A DNA stretch of 24,129 nucleotides from Usnea hakonensis (Eukaryota > Ascomycota > Lecanoromycetes > Lecanorales > Parmeliaceae), in NCBI GenBank assembly GCA_013423325.1, contig BLJB01000295.1, forward strand, positions 1 to 24,129, given 5' to 3'. The position numbers were made by a program, and so were the translations under genes. The notes beneath the pieces were generated by a model, which saw only the letters and a list, made by a program, of their open reading frames with translations, searched no databases and was not told the origin of the DNA. Shown here piece after piece: positions 1 through 8,204 of this stretch. Positions within the stretch are counted from its first letter, which is position 1. The number at the start of each line of letters is the position of its first letter.

Positions 1-989
1 TGTCGCTTGCACACGGCGGTATTCCCATTGGGTCCTTTCCCCTCCGTGAAGAAGTTGGGCAAGCACGGTGCAGCGGTATTCGTCGACGGCACGATGTAAG
101 GCCCTAGCTCTTCCCGGATCTGCTTGTTGAGATCCGCCGGATGGCTTCCATCGTAGAAGTCTGGCCTGGCCTTGGTGATATAGCCATCGGCCAGGTGTTT
201 GAGGTTTCCGAAGAGAAGGTTCTCCTGTGAGGGAATGTCGGAGGTGCCAGCGATGATCGGGAATGCCTTGCTTATTATAGTGTTTTCAGTCAAAGCCTAC
301 ATGTTGTTTTTTTCAAACTTCCGAAACGCTTCACGAGGAAAGCGCGATGGCGAAAGAGAAGGCCGTGACTGCGCAAGCCTCTCATTTATTTCCTCCCAAT
401 TGTCCGGATATACGGAGCCATCGTCATCATCATAGTCGTATCTATGAGGATAAATGCCATGATCAATGAGATGCTGCTCGAAGGCGGGGTCATATGCAGA
501 GGATTTCTTCGTCTTCGAGGAAATATCCGATTCTCTTCCGGTCTTGGCTCGTTTCCGGGAGCCCGATTGACTTGACGACATCGTTCGATTGGAGGGAACG
601 GCGGTTTCGGGTTCTGGATACTGGCATATAGTCAGAAGGCAATTTTAAAAGGGTTGGATGGAACTTATAGCTCTCAGGTGCCCAAGGTTTGGTCTACCGT
701 GTCTTGCGAAGCGCTTGAGCTATGCAAGGTCAATGTCTTCCTTGCCACTCCGATCAGGCGGTAAAGGAGCAGCAGGCCACTCCGTTCTTCGATCAAACTC
801 TCGAAGAGTACGAGGAGTTAGCCACTGCCGTGACAAATTATCCCAAAACCAGCTGGATGTCCTGTATCGTTGCTGCTTCTCGAGCTTTCGTCGTTTAGAG
901 ATAGGCGGTGAAGAGTCAGTCGTAGGCTCTGCTTGAACACACAGTTGTCGCTTTCGACTGCAGGGCATTGGAGTTGTCTCTAAAGGCAA
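1..989 (-). pseudogene. Broken fungal hypothetical gene with PNFFTE.KG motif (possible PD-ExK nuclease-like family), 3' end outside window
   Basis: Read on the minus strand, ATG at 989 opens a frame with basic segment SKRRKLEK, then FWDNLSRQWLTPRTLREFDRR. A TAG at 720-722 interrupts it (DIDLA*LKRFARHG). A likely intron follows, ending in CTGAC...CCAG at about 621, and the frame resumes with YPEPE, a Ser-rich linker and FEQHLIDHGIYP..NWEEINERLAQ (Met at 581). A second stop, TAG at 297-299, lies between FEKNNM and ALTENT; beyond it the same frame stays open to the window edge with IPSQENLLFGNL, ARPDFYDGS and PNFFTEGKGPNG. A 30-nt GT-AG skip over that stop is conceivable but shorter than fungal introns usually are. 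The family is recalled as a widespread fungal hypothetical one (perhaps the group called DUF7924). The spacing of PDF and E-x-K would fit a PD-(D/E)XK fold; that is inference. Confidence 0.7.
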
Positions 990-1460
990 TGAGTCTTAGA
1001 CTTATGCCACGTCTTTTTCCAGTGGATGATGGACAATCAAGAACGAGATGCAGATAGCGCGCGCTTCCGACGACCATGCTAGCGTTGAAGTCATTTTGTA
1101 TTGCGGGGTTGACTAAACATATCTTTCGGCAACTCCTGCCATATGCGGATCCCGCATTATTATTCCGCCGTAGTGCGCTCGCTACGAGCTCGGTAGAAGC
1201 TTCTTGTACTTAGATATATGCGCCGCTGTAGTATATAGTCTGGGCCAATTCCACAGTTCGAAGGCCAAATACTCCTTTTGATCTTCGTCCCATCGAAATG
1301 ATAGGCGAGCACTTTGTCCACTACAGCTTGTATCGGTTCCACAAATAGGGAACTTGGTGAGTAAGTTGTGTGCTTCGATCTTGCCACTTCTCTATGCCCT
1401 TTCTCTATGCCCTATCGACAGGAGGAGGCTACGGTATAACTAACAGCTTATCTACATTAG
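990..1460. other. No confident gene; contains a likely 3' splice region upstream of the kinase
   Basis: A minus-strand open frame at 1160-1387 (75 codons) has no recognisable motif. The right end is a convincing intron 3' end: CTAAC branch site at 1440-1444 and acceptor TAG at 1458-1460, directly before the kinase coding sequence. The best donor upstream is GTGAGTAAGT at 1357, giving a 104-nt intron, but the frame before that donor has no ATG. Confidence 0.4.
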
Positions 1461-2489
1461 GATCTACGTATAGTCGGTAAATATCAGCTGCAAAGGAGGA
1501 TTGGTGGGGGCGGCTTCGTCACTGTGTACATAGGTAAAACGGATATGGGGAGCCCCAGCTACCTCTTGAGGCTCATTATACGCAAGGAACCAATATCAAT
1601 ACCGGCGAAGATGTCGCTATCAAGCTCGAATATGTGTCTATCGATCCCTCCTTATTGAAAGACGAAGCCGATACCTATCTGTTCCTTTCTGGTAGTGTCG
1701 GTTTTCCACGAGCCCACGCTTATGAGACGGAGTGTGAGTATAATACTATAGTGTTTGATCTTCTGGGGCCGAGTCTGGAAGACCTTTTCAACTTCTGCGG
1801 TCGCAAATTCTCGCGCAAGACTGTATTGATACTCGTCGACCAGCTCCTTTGCCGTCTCGAATATATCCATTCCAAGAGCGTCATTCATCGAGACATCAAG
1901 CCGGAGAATTTCTTGATGGGTGTGGGGAAGCAGGGCAATCTGATTTATGTGACGGATTTGGGCCTCGCCACGGAACGCTTTACTGCTCAGGTCAATGCCG
2001 GTCGTGCCCGGAATCCACATTTAATTGGCACGGCCCGTTTTGCCAGCGTTAACGGTCATTTAGGTGTTGGTAAGTATGATTTCCTCGGTTCTTGCTGCGT
2101 AAAGACTAACGCCTAGTCAAGTGCAACATTGCTGCGATGATTTGGAATCCCTCGGGTACATGCTTCTCTACTTCCTACGGGGCTCTCTCCCATGGCAAGA
2201 TCTCACGGCCACAGATCAGACGCAAAAAGAACTTATCTTGGAGGAAAACAGAAGGATCAATACCGAGGATCTGTGCGAGGATCTCCCTCAGGAGTTTGCG
2301 GTTTATTTCGACTACATCGGTTCTCTTGACTTTGACGAGAAACCGAAATATTCCAATCTACGCAAAATCTTCCGTGATCTCTTTGTGCGCGAGCGCTTCG
2401 ATTATGATTATGTATATGATTGGACCATCCTCGAATATCTGAGAAGGAAGGAATTGCAAGGCATCTCGCCTTGCCGGAGGGAGGTTTAG
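1461..2489 (+). CDS. Casein kinase I-type serine/threonine kinase, 5' end unresolved
   Basis: Exons 1461-1533, 1587-2069 and 2122-2489 give 307 codons plus stop with no internal stop. Introns are 1534-1586 (53 nt) and 2070-2121 (52 nt, donor GTAAGT, branch CTAAC, acceptor AAG). Counting from the Asp codon at 1461: DLRIVGKYQLQRRIG start, glycine loop IGGGGFVTVYIG (15-25), ATP-binding lysine in VAIKLE (37), catalytic HRDIKPEN (Asp 127), metal-binding DLG instead of DFG (Asp 148), GTARFAS, DDLESLGYMLLYFLRGSLPWQ, and the CK1 end FRDLFVRERFDYDYVYDWT. There is almost no C-terminal tail, unlike Hrr25-type CK1. CK1 enzymes phosphorylate Ser/Thr, often at primed acidic sites. Oddities: the last glycine of the loop is Val; HCC precedes DDLESLGY where many CK1 proteins have basic residues; a TAG abuts the first recognisable codon, so the ATG is either in an upstream exon or lost. 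Probably a diverged paralogue; activity uncertain. Confidence 0.85.
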
Positions 2490-2615
2490 AAGGGAGCGTA
2501 TCGGGGTTGACAAAGTAATAGCTATATAAGGTCACGGCAGATCGGTTCGGATACAAAGAGACAACGTGCTTGGATTAGCTGAAAACTGCATCGATCACTG
2601 CAAGATATTGGATAA

Positions 2616-2910
2616 ATGACACCGGTCCAATCCCTCTACGCTCCTCCACCGCCAATCACCCACCAAGCAAATACTGGTGCTCTACCACTTCAGCCTACGG
2701 CGACCTTCGCTACCTCTGCCTAGGCTTCCACGCAGATGACATGGCCGCCCATTTCCACTCTTCAACACCGGTAAACCTTCACCTAGCAGTCAGAGCTCCT
2801 ATTACGACGTCCTCAATCCAAATCAGGCCGATAAAGCCTTGACCGTAGCGCATATAGTGGAAGGGGCAACCATATGGGAGGGCCCGAAGATCCGAAGTAC
2901 TTACGCCGCA
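2616..2910 (+). pseudogene. Probable relic of an unrecognised gene
   Basis: ATG at 2616 opens MTPVQSLYAPPPPI..., stopped by TAG at 2721-2723. In the same frame MTWPPIS follows, and after a shift to another frame at about 2760-2785 the phrase SSQSSYYDVLNPNQADKALT leads to VEGATIWEGP. The three pieces are compositionally protein-like (Pro/Gln/Ser rich, then a mixed domain) and together look like one decayed coding sequence. I cannot name the family. Confidence 0.3.
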
Positions 2911-3220
2911 ACCCACAAATCTATTATCTTAATAATGCAAAGTTATTGGATCATGTATGTGGTGTGTCCGTTCCTTCTGATTACTTGACCTTGAGAGTCC
3001 GTATTGCTTCATCCGCTGCTGCGGTCTCAACATCTATCCCAGTCGACGTAGTACTCCTTTTTGGTTGCCTCTTCCTCTAATACGCCTTTACCAGTTCTAG
3101 AGTGACCTTGAAACTGTTGCTATTTATATATTCGAGGGAGAGAGGAGGGCTGAAGGGTAGTAGACTTGTAAGCGAATAACAAAGAGAGTAAAGAATAGAG
3201 AGTAATAATGGGTCGTAGGA

Positions 3221-3268
3221 GGCTAGGAGGCTAGGAGGCTAGTAGGTAGATAGTGGATAGTGGATAGT
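3221..3268. repeat. Short tandem repeats (9-bp and 8-bp units)
   Basis: A 9-bp unit, AGGAGGCTA-like, runs about three times from 3221 to 3243, followed by a TAGTGGA-type 8-bp repeat from about 3250. Low-complexity slippage DNA between relics; nothing else is recognisable from 2911 to 3478. Confidence 0.7.
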
Positions 3269-3478
3269 AGAGAGTTGCAGGTCGTGGGTGGAACGTCGTA
3301 GCTTGGAGTAAATTTGTAATTGGAATCTAGAAGTAGAATAGGTTGTATGAAGCTGGCATAGAATGACTGCCGTACGCATGGCGAAGATCGATCCGGAAGT
3401 GTTCCATAAGTCCAGTGTTTCACAAGGTCCTTGAAACCAGCAAACAATACATCCATTCTACTTCTTCATCGCACCACA

Positions 3479-3719
3479 GAATGTGTAGAATGGAACGCCG
3501 TCCTCCTTCTCGATAAAGCCGACGTATTTCTGGAGCAACGCTCCCTCCACAATATCCACCGCAATGTCCTCATCTCTGTGTTTTCATGAGAACTAGAGCA
3601 CTATCAAAGGATCATATTCCTCACGACCAACTTGGTCAGCCAGATTGACGACGCTATCGCGTAGATTCTGGTATCGGTGCTTGCGTCGAAGGTGAGAGAC
3701 ATTAGTACTCGGAAGATCT
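3479..3719 (+). pseudogene. AAA-type ATPase fragment, Walker B to sensor 1, disrupted
   Basis: The frame reads ECVEWNAVLLLDKADVFLEQ, then RSLHNIHRNVLISVFS, a TGA at 3587-3589, ELEHYQRIIFLTTNLVSQID, and TAG at 3662-3664. This matches the second half of an AAA module in the large fungal AAA proteins: Walker B hydrophobics plus D-x-A-D, and sensor-1-like FLTTN. The catalytic Walker B Glu is Lys here (GAT AAA GCC at 3512-3520), which would abolish ATP hydrolysis. No Walker A (GxxGxGKT) is found upstream, so the fragment is 5'-truncated as well as interrupted. The opposite strand has a protein-like shadow ending at 3458; the Walker B and sensor motifs favour the plus strand. Confidence 0.65.
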
Positions 3720-3944
3720 GACATCCGTCGACCTCGCAGAAAAGGCTTTGCTTTAGTAAAGGACTGCATAAAAATATATCAGTCAAGGCCTTCTCGTGAG
3801 CTTTCGTTCTGATTTGGTGGCTGACATAGTCAGATTCTCTAAGAGTATGGTATCCAGTGACGGCTTCACTCTGGCACTTCCATATAGATAGTCTTACACC
3901 TCCTTAATTAAGCGTCAGGCCAGCCGTCTGCCATGTACATCGGA
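3671..3944 (+). repeat. Dispersed relic family, copy 1 (inverted relative to 22513-22732)
   Basis: This stretch aligns base for base with the reverse complement of 22513-22732, apart from small gaps. In both copies one frame encodes I-V-R-F, then VS(S/R)DGFTLALP(Y/C)R, a variable codon, and SYTS(L/F)IK. In this copy the variable codon is TAG (3889-3891); in the other it is CAG. Third-position differences are the most frequent class in this frame, supporting it as the real coding direction. The family is not recognised. The left end overlaps the AAA fragment, so the two may belong to one decayed gene. Confidence 0.6.
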
Positions 3945-4077
3945 TTATCTATTAACGTTCATGAAGAAGTTCTAGGGTGGCGATATAAAGCTCCGTTCGA
4001 GTAGCCGGTACGGTAATGTTGGGCTTAATTTGGACCCTATTGCCCCTTTAGACGAAGCTGTCACTGATTTTCTGTAT

Positions 4078-4205
4078 CTTAACCGGGACGCCGTGTTGAT
4101 CACAGAGAGTAACGATTTGAGTAGCAGATGAGCGTGCCATTTTAGACTTTGGCTTCGAAAAAAGGATTCCCATTGTAATCTTTTTGTGGATAAGGATGTT
4201 TGGCA
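4078..4205 (+). repeat. Dispersed relic family, second segment (similar to 7306-7437)
   Basis: The segment shares GACGCCGTGTTGA, GCAGATGAGCGT, GACTTTGG and TTCGAA, in the same order, with 7306-7437. In both copies GCAGATGAGCG is preceded by a (T/G)AACG or TGACG branch-like site and could be an intron acceptor (CAG) followed by DER(A/T).LDFGFE(K/Q)R. In this copy the frame then breaks, so it is non-functional. A minus-strand reading (73 codons from 4173 to 3952, TAA at 4048-4050) also exists; the plus reading is preferred because the other copy is open there. Confidence 0.5.
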
Positions 4206-4260
4206 TCGTAAATTGAGGCTATATCTCATTTCCATGATTTGGGAGGGTAGTCAAATAGTC

Positions 4261-4951
4261 TAGCATACCTTACGAAAAACTAGGGGGTTGGTGCACCCTT
4301 CGGGTAATGTGATATCACTCAGGCATTAGCACGGAGCCTTCCCCAAGCTCATTACTCCAACGTCACCGTGGTGCAAGAGGCTGGAATAAAATAGAGAAGG
4401 GATATAAGACAGACTGCCAGCCTTACTCATACAACCCGGTAGCAGTTTGACACCGCATCGAAGCCAAATGAATAAAGAAAGACCTCGAAATAGTAGCTCA
4501 TTGGATACGAGATGCCTCTGCGGTCGAGCCCAACACTGTTTTCGTTACAACGACAAACTTTAATGGCGGGATCCTAACAAGGGGAAAGACGAAAGAAACC
4601 TAGATACCAATATTCTTTTAGGAATCTTTTTACTAGCGGATTTACCTATATAACTCCACGGTCCTATAGGGTCATTAGACTGCTTCCGATCAGCATTTCC
4701 CTCATAGATCCCAGTGGACCTGCAGAAACACAACTCAGGCTTCTAACCATTAGAAGCAGGTAGTGGCCTACAATCGAGTGTGAAGTGTTAGCAATCTTTT
4801 TATAGTATCGACCATAATCCCAAGGTTATGCCTATATAACCGGGGCATTGACGAAGGCCATATACGCATTAGAAAAATGCGAAGGCAAAATAAAGAGACA
4901 AGACTGAATCCCTGATCTCAACAAGTAAAAGCCCTTCGCTCGCCCCCTATC
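4261..4951. other. No gene recognised
   Basis: Short frames only on both strands, no splice pattern joining them and no motif I can name. Probably old repeat-derived DNA. Confidence 0.4.
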
Positions 4952-6406
4952 CTACCACTTCATAAAAGGATCCGCTCGCTGGGCTAGTTCGAAATCCTTC
5001 CAGAATCTTGCCTTGCTTTGCCGCAGATTTTCTTCACTCAAATCACTAACATATCTAATAAGACCACTACCCTCGTCATACAGACTCTTTTGGAAAATTT
5101 GGCAACCAATGACGTCTATATAATACGGCTTAAGATGATATTCATTATTACGCCTCACGATAACGGTGCAGATATCTTCCGAATTACACTCTTTGTTCAT
5201 CCAGTACTAACAGAAGATAATGTCCTCGAGCATACCTCGGCTAAGATTCCTCAGCGGGAGAGTTGGCAGGTCGAGACGGGAATCCCGATATTACTATCAT
5301 AAGTTATATTAGAACTAATTTACCTTCATTCGGTGAAACTTACCTGCAATAGAAGTTGTCGCCTTAGAGGATCACTAAAACCCAACGGCAAAGGAAAAAC
5401 CGACCGATAGAAGCCCTTCGAGAGGCACAAGGACATCCGAAGTTGCGTATAATCAACCTGAACCGTTTCGAGGTGCCACTTTCCAACGTATATATCTGAT
5501 ATCTCGATTCCCTGGCCAATGAAATCTATCCAACCTCCCAGTTGCTTGTGAAACGCTTTCTTCTCCGTAAGAGAACGATGGGAAGAATCAAAAAGCTTTG
5601 GATCCAAGAGGGTAATATTAGCGTCGGAAAAGTCCAATCGATGAAGCTCGTCGTATACGGTCAGAACCCGAAATACTTCGTATAGCAGCGACTTTCCCGA
5701 CCCTCCATATTTGTGGATTAGCGTCACAGCTGAATCCAGAAGATAGGATGCTGGACGTAGGATTCTGGACGTAGGATTAGAGATAACGCTGTTTCGGGAT
5801 CAACTATGAGTCGTGGACAATACAGATCATCCCCAATCCATTCCAGGGTAAAAGGTGTGGCGTTCCACCGCAGAAATCTGATAATTTGAGGTAACTTAGA
5901 AGTCGTGCAGGCTGGTGCATGTCCAATGTCAGCAGCGACTGCTGCATCGAGCCTGGTAATTCTGGCGTCATCATTCTCTTCAACACCACATACATATTGA
6001 TCCAGGTAGTTCAATCCATCGGCAGGGTGTGACGACTCCGTAATCTTATATTCATACACCTCTTCATCCTGGCTGCAAGCAGATCGTTGTTAGTGAGTAT
6101 CAAAATTCAAGCAGAAACGTATTACACTCACATCTCATTGACCGTCTTAAATTCGAGCTTTAAGGCTCTGGCCGCAACCTGCTACTCATCGGCTGATTTA
6201 TTCTTGTTACTCACCGGCTGGTTGGCTTCTCCAGCGGTTAGTGGGGTCTGATTTGCTTGAGCGGCTTTCAACAGTCCCAGCAATTACTGGACGTGCTTTA
6301 TAGTAAGGACCTGGTTATATAAGAATAGTGCAGGACTACTGGGAGAGGTCTCCGGCGGTCGTAGAGAGGTAGGCGCATTTGGAACAATAATATCTGTTAG
6401 GCCCAT
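4952..6406 (-). pseudogene. Three-exon fungal hypothetical gene, N-terminus like large AAA-ATPase hypotheticals; multiply disrupted
   Basis: ATG at 6406 begins MGLTDIIVPNAPTS. TAA at 6284-6286 follows NQVLTIKHVQ, but the frame continues LLGLLKAAQANQTPLTAG; TAG at 6183-6185; then ALKLEFKTVNE. Intron 6131-6073 (59 nt, donor GTGAGT, branch CTAAC, acceptor CAG). Exon 2, 6072-5344, encodes VYEYKITESSHPADGLNYLD, PQIIRFLRWNATPFTLEWIG and, after a frame change, TLIHKYGGSGKSLLYEVFRV. Intron 5343-5294 (50 nt, GTAAGT...TAG). Exon 3 begins with TAA (5291-5293), has TAG at 5207-5209, and ends FWKDFELAQRADPFMKW. The frame change is explained by the 14-bp tandem duplication at 5751-5778. The N-terminus resembles, from memory, that of large fungal AAA ATPases; the rest has no function I can assign. 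GGSGKS is P-loop-like but too weak to call. Confidence 0.7.
5751..5778. repeat. Perfect 14-bp tandem duplication inside a coding exon
   Basis: CTGGACGTAGGATT occurs twice in direct contact (5751-5764 and 5765-5778). Since 14 is not a multiple of three it shifts the frame of the minus-strand exon; counting only one unit leaves a single open frame through the junction. Confidence 0.9.
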
Positions 6407-7305
6407 AGTCCTGGCGATAGAATAGTTCCCAACGACAAAGATCTTTAGAGCAATTAATATAGATATATTTGCGAGTACAAGGACTTTGCTCTGTCTCGTG
6501 ACTAATAAACGATATTTGAGTAAATCTGAAGTAGGATACTTCGTGTTCGTAAGGGGAGCTCTACAAGTCCGATAGTCTGGGCTGTAGCATAACGAGTGAT
6601 CTGAGGTGGGGAGCTGTAAACAGCTGGGGAGGACGTCAATATATATTTTCCCAGAGCTCAACCGGGCCCATCCTTCTGCGCACCTCAAATATCTCCTGTA
6701 TACTCTCTTCTCTCTTTTGCGGCGAAGATGCCCTATCGAGGATACCATTCCATACACGGACACAATGGTACTTTCCCACCACTTGGTTCACGAACATCAC
6801 GGTCGACGATGACGAGCGAACTCTTGAACTGTCCTCTATAGTCCAGCCTCGAATAGAACGGATTTTGTGGCTTGGCCATCGTATAGCATCAGTTTGTCAC
6901 ACCATCGTGAGATCAGATGACAGTTCTGACTGACAGTGCGGTTCAGGCCAATCGATGGATACGATTTGACGTGGACACAAGATCCTTCGTGATTACAGAC
7001 CACGTGATGAGTGAGCTCAACATCCAAGCAACCGCCGTAAGGTGTCCGGATGCGGGCACCACAGATGAAACCCCTCGAACACCCGGTATGGCTTTGTCAC
7101 ATTGCCGCCGTGGCTGGTAGGAACAACATCGAACCAAGGTCCCATTGTGAAGCTTGGAGTTTGATTGTTTTGAGAAAGGCGCAGCAAACCGCTGCGAGAT
7201 ACAGACAGTCTTTATATTTGCTGACATTCAATAGGCGCCCTTGACCATCACAGTGAAGGCTCTTTATGCTTCGTGTACTTCTCAGTAGCACGTTTTGTTT
7301 CTATT
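6407..7305. other. No confident gene
   Basis: Several frames of 60-120 codons overlap on both strands without a recognisable domain. The minus frame extends upstream of the Met at 6406 to 6763, but that part looks like untranslated leader. A plus-strand patch at about 6760-6930 (WYFPTTWFTNITVDDDERTL) is protein-like but unassigned and ends in stops. Confidence 0.35.
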
Positions 7306-7510
7306 CTCGACGCGGACGCCGTGTTGAACACGGAGAGTGACGTTTTGAGCTGCAGATGAGCGTACATTTCTGGACTTTGGTTTCGAACAAAGGGTTTCCC
7401 TATATGATCTTTTCGTGGATAACAAAGGATTAGATATTCCCGCACCCTGTGCTTTGAAAGCGGGGAACGTAACGCGGAAAACCGATTGGCAAGACTATGA
7501 TTTTGTCTGA
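7306..7510 (+). pseudogene. Dispersed relic family, copy 3 (terminal exon preserved)
   Basis: DNA at 7306-7437 resembles 4078-4205. From 7352 the frame ADERTFLDFGFEQRVSLYDL continues without a stop for 52 codons to TGA at 7508-7510, ending in DWQDYDFV. TGAC at 7338-7341 and CAG just before 7357 look like branch and acceptor, so this is probably the last exon of a gene whose upstream exons are not recognisable here. The mixed charged/hydrophobic composition is like a real protein; the family is unknown. Confidence 0.45.
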
Positions 7511-7741
7511 AGCGAATTGAGTAATGTAATCAGTAGACATCTATATACAGACAATACTACCCTTCGCTCCAACGCTAGCAAGGAATCACAATCGGCGACG
7601 TTGCTTCCGCGCTGAAAGATCTTGTGAGTAGAGTTCACCCCCCTTGCGTTTGGGTAAAGACTATACCGGTTTGATTCGTGTGTGGCAATCTTGGCAGGCA
7701 GGGGGTGGATCGGGGAAAGATTTGCCAGCCCTAACACTTCT

Positions 7742-7793
<52 letters not shown>

Positions 7794-8100
7794 GGAAGGC
7801 GAAGGATGTAAGTGATGACTGCGAAAGACAAGAAGGTATTATTATTTCCTAAAAGGTGTGATTTCTTCAATCTGCAAATTGATTTCTGCTAGCCCGTTGG
7901 GGTTGGGGGGAGAGAAGGCCTAAGGAGACGGAATGTTTCCACTTCCCCTTGAAACTCATTACACTAATGCAGGGCATAACTCATAAAGTAACTCTTCCAA
8001 TTTTTACTTTTTAGTTAGCCTCGTTAATTATTATTATCTTACCTACGAGATTTCACCCAGTTTCGAATTTCGCTAAAACCTAATTCTCCTGTTTCATCAT
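7511..8100. other. Intergenic DNA left of the MULE
   Basis: No gene seen. It contains the (GA)n tract and AT-rich DNA up to the transposon end. TTCATCAT at 8093-8100 touches the left end of the MULE and may be target-site duplication. Confidence 0.5.
7745..7789. repeat. (GA)n microsatellite
   Basis: Uninterrupted GA dinucleotides, about 22 units. A simple sequence repeat, likely variable in length between isolates. Confidence 0.95.
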
Positions 8101-8101
8101 G

Positions 8102-8170
8102 GGTCCTGATAGGTTCACACCCCTTTTTACCTACATTGACACCCCCTTTTACTACATTAACACCCCCCCG
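8102..8170 (+). repeat. Left terminal inverted repeat of the MULE
   Basis: Begins GGTCCTGATAGGT and contains three ACACCCC motifs at spacings of about 22 bp, the last extended to a run of Cs. It pairs with 12596-12665 with only a few mismatches and one T-run length difference. Confidence 0.9.
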
Positions 8171-8204
8171 TCATGCTAGGTAGAAATAGGCTAATAACAC
8201 GAGT

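Noticed and set aside
268..297. 30-nt GT-AG intron removing the TAG at 297-299
   Set aside because: Shorter than the 49-59 nt introns seen elsewhere here, has no clear branch site, and would remove residues that look conserved.
3458..3600. Minus-strand protein-like stretch (DEDIAVDIVEGALL...)
   Set aside because: It is the antisense of the AAA Walker B and sensor motifs, which are far more specific on the plus strand.
3604..3786. Minus-strand ORF rich in hydrophobic residues and Cys
   Set aside because: Differences between the two dispersed copies fall mostly at third positions of the opposite-strand frame, so this frame is a shadow.
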